From the NCBI RefSeq assembly GCF_020423045.1, contig NZ_CP081943.1, positions 6,200,001 to 6,264,000 of the forward strand: 64,000 nucleotides of DNA, in the 5' to 3' direction. The DNA comes from Pseudomonas sp. MM213 (GTDB lineage Bacteria > Pseudomonadota > Gammaproteobacteria > Pseudomonadales > Pseudomonadaceae). Positions 61,237-64,000 of this stretch are shown here, in pieces. The position numbers were made by a program, and so were the translations under genes. Within the stretch, counting starts at the first letter, position 1. Each line of letters starts with the position of its first letter. Below the pieces are notes generated by a model. The model did not search any database, had not been told where the DNA came from, and saw only the letters and a list, made by a program, of their open reading frames with translations.

Positions 61237-61779
61237 ATGTTGCTCAGTTATCTACGGCTGGTGTTGTTCGCGGCGGGCCTGTTGATCGGCGTCCAGGTGC
61301 CGGGGTTCATCAACGACTACGCCAAGCGGGTCGAAGCGCACCTGATTGAGGCGCAGACCGGCTTGAGCGGTTTTCAGGGCACCGCCATTCAATTCTTCAA
61401 GGGTGACATGCAGGCCCTGGTCGCCCACTACCGCGCCAGCGAAGACCCGGTTTTCCGCAGCGATGCCGACAGCCTGAGCAACCTGCTCACCCGTCAACTG
61501 GCCCTCGATAAACAATTCCAGGCCATGCAAGGCCCGTGGTACATCCGCTTCCTGCAGGTTGTACTGGCCGCCGACCCGGATATCCGCAAGGAAACCTGGA
61601 ACGGCTACAGCTACCAGATCCTGCTGACACCGGAAGCGATGATCTGGGGCATGAGCGGCGCGTTGCTGCTGTCGTTCGGGATTGAATGCCTGTTCCGGCT
61701 GATCGACTGGGTGGTACTGGGCGGCAAGCGCCTGCGCCAGAGCCGGCCGATTGAAGAGCGGGATTTACGCGGGTTGTAA
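61237..61779 (+). CDS. DUF2937 membrane protein
   Basis: A 180-residue protein with one N-terminal helix (about 5-25) and one C-terminal helix (about 131-151), the rest periplasmic or cytoplasmic. It matches the DUF2937 family found after yafJ in pseudomonads. Function unknown. It ends four bases before the convergent LysR gene. Confidence 0.82.
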   Translation: MLLSYLRLVLFAAGLLIGVQVPGFINDYAKRVEAHLIEAQTGLSGFQGTAIQFFKGDMQALVAHYRASEDPVFRSDADSLSNLLTRQLALDKQFQAMQGPWYIRFLQVVLAADPDIRKETWNGYSYQILLTPEAMIWGMSGALLLSFGIECLFRLIDWVVLGGKRLRQSRPIEERDLRGL

Positions 61780-61783
61780 GTGA

Positions 61784-62698
61784 TCAGCGCGCAAGGACGA
61801 TGTAGTTTTCGCCGACCTTGCGCGCATACCCCGCCAACACCTGCTGACACAGCGCGACAATCTCCTCGACCCATTCCGCCCCGGTCCGCCAGGACACCAC
61901 CACTTGTAAATCCGGTGGCCGTTGATCGATGGCCAGCAAGGTCAATTCGCCGCGCGCCAGCTCCTCGGCCACCAGCACCGGTGGCAACGCGCCAATGCCG
62001 AAACCGTCCCGCAGCAGCCGGGTAATCGCCGACACCGAATTCACGCAGTTCAGCCGTGGCGTCATGACGCCATTGGCCTGCATCAACGCGAGCACCTCTT
62101 GATGCGGGTGTGAGTTTTTCGAGTAGGTAATGATCCGCTCCCGCGCCAGATCGGCCACGCTGGAATACTCGCGGTTGTAGATCGAATTGCTGGCAGCGAT
62201 CCAGCCCATCGGGTGACTGGCCAGCTCCAGGCTGCGCACGCTCTCCTGACGCAGCAGGTCGGTTTGCAGGATCAGGTCGAGGAAGCCTTTTTGCAGCTGA
62301 TCGCAGAGGTTGAGCGAGGTATCGGCCACCAGCTCGATTTCCACCAGTGGATAGTGATCCGTCATCTGCGCCACCAACGGGCTCAGCCAGGTATGAATCA
62401 CCGTGTCCATCACGCCGATGCGCACCCGGCCGACCTTGCTGGAGCGGGTCTCTATCGACTGCTTGAGCGCTTGCATGGTGTCCATCATCTGCTCGGCATG
62501 TTCGAGCACTTTCAAGCCTTCGGGCGTCAGGCTCACGCCGCGTGAATCGCGCAGGAACAGCTTCACCCCGAGTTCGCCTTCGAGCACGGCGATGCGGCTG
62601 GAAATCGACGCCTGGGTGGTGAAGAGCTTGTCGGCGGTCAGGCGAAAACTTTTGAGTCGGGCGACCCAGACGAAGGTCTCGAGAAACTTCAGGTTCAT
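61784..62698 (-). CDS. LysR-family transcriptional regulator
   Basis: A 304-residue LysR protein with helix-turn-helix FLETFVWVARLKSFRLTADKLFTTQASISSRIAVLEGELG at the N terminus and an effector-binding domain after about residue 90. It faces the MFS transporter gene across a 158-base gap, the classic layout for a regulator of a divergent uptake gene. Confidence 0.92.
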   Translation of the reverse strand: MNLKFLETFVWVARLKSFRLTADKLFTTQASISSRIAVLEGELGVKLFLRDSRGVSLTPEGLKVLEHAEQMMDTMQALKQSIETRSSKVGRVRIGVMDTVIHTWLSPLVAQMTDHYPLVEIELVADTSLNLCDQLQKGFLDLILQTDLLRQESVRSLELASHPMGWIAASNSIYNREYSSVADLARERIITYSKNSHPHQEVLALMQANGVMTPRLNCVNSVSAITRLLRDGFGIGALPPVLVAEELARGELTLLAIDQRPPDLQVVVSWRTGAEWVEEIVALCQQVLAGYARKVGENYIVLAR

Positions 62699-62856
62699 GG
62701 GGTCAGCTCGTGGATAAAGTTTTCTTATGTCTAAGGCGGGTTTTTATTAGTTGGACGCAATAGGGGCGTGCGCCCAAAAATCAGGCCATCCGGTTCCCAC
62801 GATAGGCGTCGTCGGGGCTCAGAACAATACCAATAAAATTTGCACGGAGAGTTGCC

Positions 62857-64000
62857 ATGAGTGCGCCCGACACCACCGTCATCCCGAAAGCCACGGCTCG
62901 CCCGGGACCTTTCGACTGGTACCGCAACATCAATCAGCAGGAACGCCGCACATTCTGGAGCTGCAAGATCGGCTACGGCCTGGACGGCATGGACACCCAG
63001 ATGCTCAGCTTCGTGGTGCCGACCCTCATCGCGATGTGGGGCATCACCACCGGCGAGGCCGGGCTGATTCACACCAGTACGCTGATTGCCTCGGCCATCG
63101 GCGGCTGGGTGGCGGGGATTCTCTCCGACCGCATCGGCCGCGTGCGTACCTTGCAACTGACGGTGCTGTGGTTCGCCTTCTTCACCTTCCTCTGCGGCTT
63201 CGCGCAAAACTACGAACAACTGCTGATCAGCCGCACCTTGATGGGCTTCGGTTTTGGCGGCGAGTGGACCGCCGGCGCGGTGCTGATGGGCGAAGTGATT
63301 CGCGCCAAGGATCGCGGTAAAGCAGTGGGCATGGTGCAATCGGGCTGGGCGCTGGGTTGGGGGCTGACGGCGATCCTGTATGCGCTGCTGTTCTCGGTGT
63401 TGCCACCGGAAGACGCGTGGCGCGCACTGTTTATCCTCGGCATCGTCCCGGCGGTTTTCGTGATCTTCGTCCGCCGCCTGGTCAAGGACCCGGAAATCTA
63501 CCGCGAAGCCAAGGCCAAACAGGAACCGAGCAACCCGGCGAAGTTCTACGAGATTTTCGCCCCCGGCATCCTCTTCACCACGCTTCGCGCTTCGATACTG
63601 ACCACCGGCGCACTGGGCGGTTACTACGCAATCACTTCCTGGCTGCCGACGTTCCTGAAGAACGAACGCGGTTTGAGCGTACTCGGCACGGGCGGTTATC
63701 TGGCGATGGTGATCGTCGGTTCCTACGTCGGTTACGTCATCAGCGCGTATTTGACTGACATCCTTGGCCGTAAGAAAAACTTCATTCTGTTCGCGGTGGG
63801 CTCGTTCACCATCGTGTTGCTTTACACCCAATTGCCGGTCAGTAACGGCGTGATGCTGTGGCTGGGCTTTCCGTTGGGCTTCTTTGCCTCGGGGATTTTC
63901 AGCGGCATGGGTGCTTTCCTGACCGAGTTGTTTCCGACGCGGATTCGCGGTTCGGGCCAGGGCTTTTGCTACAACATAGGCCGGGCGCTGGCGGCGTTGT
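62857..64000 (+). CDS. MFS transporter, sugar/aromatic-acid type (3' end cut by window)
   Basis: At least 381 residues are visible before the frame leaves the window. The N-terminal half has the MFS loop motif GILSDRIGRVRTL, and GFGFGGEWTAGAVLMGEV is the typical segment of acid-cotransporting members (AAHS-like or ShiA-like). It is presumably an organic-acid or aromatic-acid importer under the adjacent LysR protein. The ATG at 62857 has CGGAGAG upstream. Confidence 0.88.
   Translation, partial: MSAPDTTVIPKATARPGPFDWYRNINQQERRTFWSCKIGYGLDGMDTQMLSFVVPTLIAMWGITTGEAGLIHTSTLIASAIGGWVAGILSDRIGRVRTLQLTVLWFAFFTFLCGFAQNYEQLLISRTLMGFGFGGEWTAGAVLMGEVIRAKDRGKAVGMVQSGWALGWGLTAILYALLFSVLPPEDAWRALFILGIVPAVFVIFVRRLVKDPEIYREAKAKQEPSNPAKFYEIFAPGILFTTLRASILTTGALGGYYAITSWLPTFLKNERGLSVLGTGGYLAMVIVGSYVGYVISAYLTDILGRKKNFILFAVGSFTIVLLYTQLPVSNGVMLWLGFPLGFFASGIFSGMGAFLTELFPTRIRGSGQGFCYNIGRALAAL

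Noticed and set aside
62836..62848. Hfq/Crc element before the MFS gene (AATAAAA region)
   Set aside because: A-rich but without regular three-base periodicity and not adjacent to the ribosome site in the usual way.
1..64000. CRISPR arrays, toxin-antitoxin pairs, phage or IS genes
   Set aside because: None seen; the only repeats are REP/REPIN palindromes, and the ygfX 'toxin' label in E. coli is not by itself evidence for a TA system here.

Overview
The window comes from a fluorescent-group Pseudomonas chromosome. This is inferred from several things: high GC content, a classic nadB-algU-mucA-mucB-mucD block, a bepA-tusA-perM-bcp-gcvR-dapA-bamC-purC-tRNA-Ser block, rnd/ycgL/ycgN, and about 13 copies of the short palindromic REP/REPIN repeats typical of this group. 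No phage, plasmid, IS or CRISPR features were recognised. Gene density is normal and most genes are housekeeping or transport functions.

Layout. 1-0.4 kb: start of a membrane signalling protein, cut by the window edge. 0.6-10.6 kb: a complete guanidine-nitrogen operon on the minus strand. A sigma-54-type promoter and a guanidine-I (ykkC) riboswitch precede an ABC importer (binding protein, permease, ATPase), the two carboxyguanidine deiminase subunits, a biotin-dependent guanidine/urea carboxylase and allophanate hydrolase. Together these would import guanidine and convert it to ammonia and CO2. Two REPINs sit inside this operon, one of them within the carboxylase coding sequence. 10.8-13.8 kb: two Tyr-rich small lipoproteins, a 3-hydroxyisobutyryl-CoA hydrolase-like protein and ung. 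13.8-20.3 kb: an AbrB-family membrane gene broken by a one-base frameshift, a tripartite tricarboxylate transporter tctCBA and the divergent two-component system tctDE.

20.4-30.5 kb: HDOD protein, ygfZ, sdhE-ygfX, nadB, then the envelope-stress sigma factor algU with its anti-sigma genes mucA and mucB and the periplasmic protease mucD (no mucC), and bepA. 30.6-37.1 kb: tusA-like, perM, bcp-gcvR, the dapA-bamC-MBL-purC cluster and tRNA-Ser(CGA). 37.1-39.7 kb: an AT-richer, gene-poor patch with a 3-hydroxyacyl-CoA dehydrogenase and a NeuD/PglD-type acyltransferase, probably acquired horizontally. 40-46.5 kb: accessory metabolism and transport (two LysR regulators, CHMI, DMT and MFS transporters, glutamylpolyamine synthetase-like enzyme). 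46.5-48.3 kb: eptA, a lipid A phosphoethanolamine transferase, with a ColR-like site upstream. 48.3-64 kb: mostly conserved Pseudomonas genes (methyltransferases, rnd, ycgL, ycgN, oligopeptidase B, amidotransferase), ending in a LysR/MFS divergent pair cut by the window edge.

The most interesting locus is the guanidine operon. Its leader combines an apparent nitrogen-type promoter, a guanidine aptamer, and a perfect 10-nt complementarity between an aptamer hairpin and the Shine-Dalgarno region of the first gene, which suggests translational switching. All functional assignments are from reading motifs and remembered family knowledge; no database search was run.
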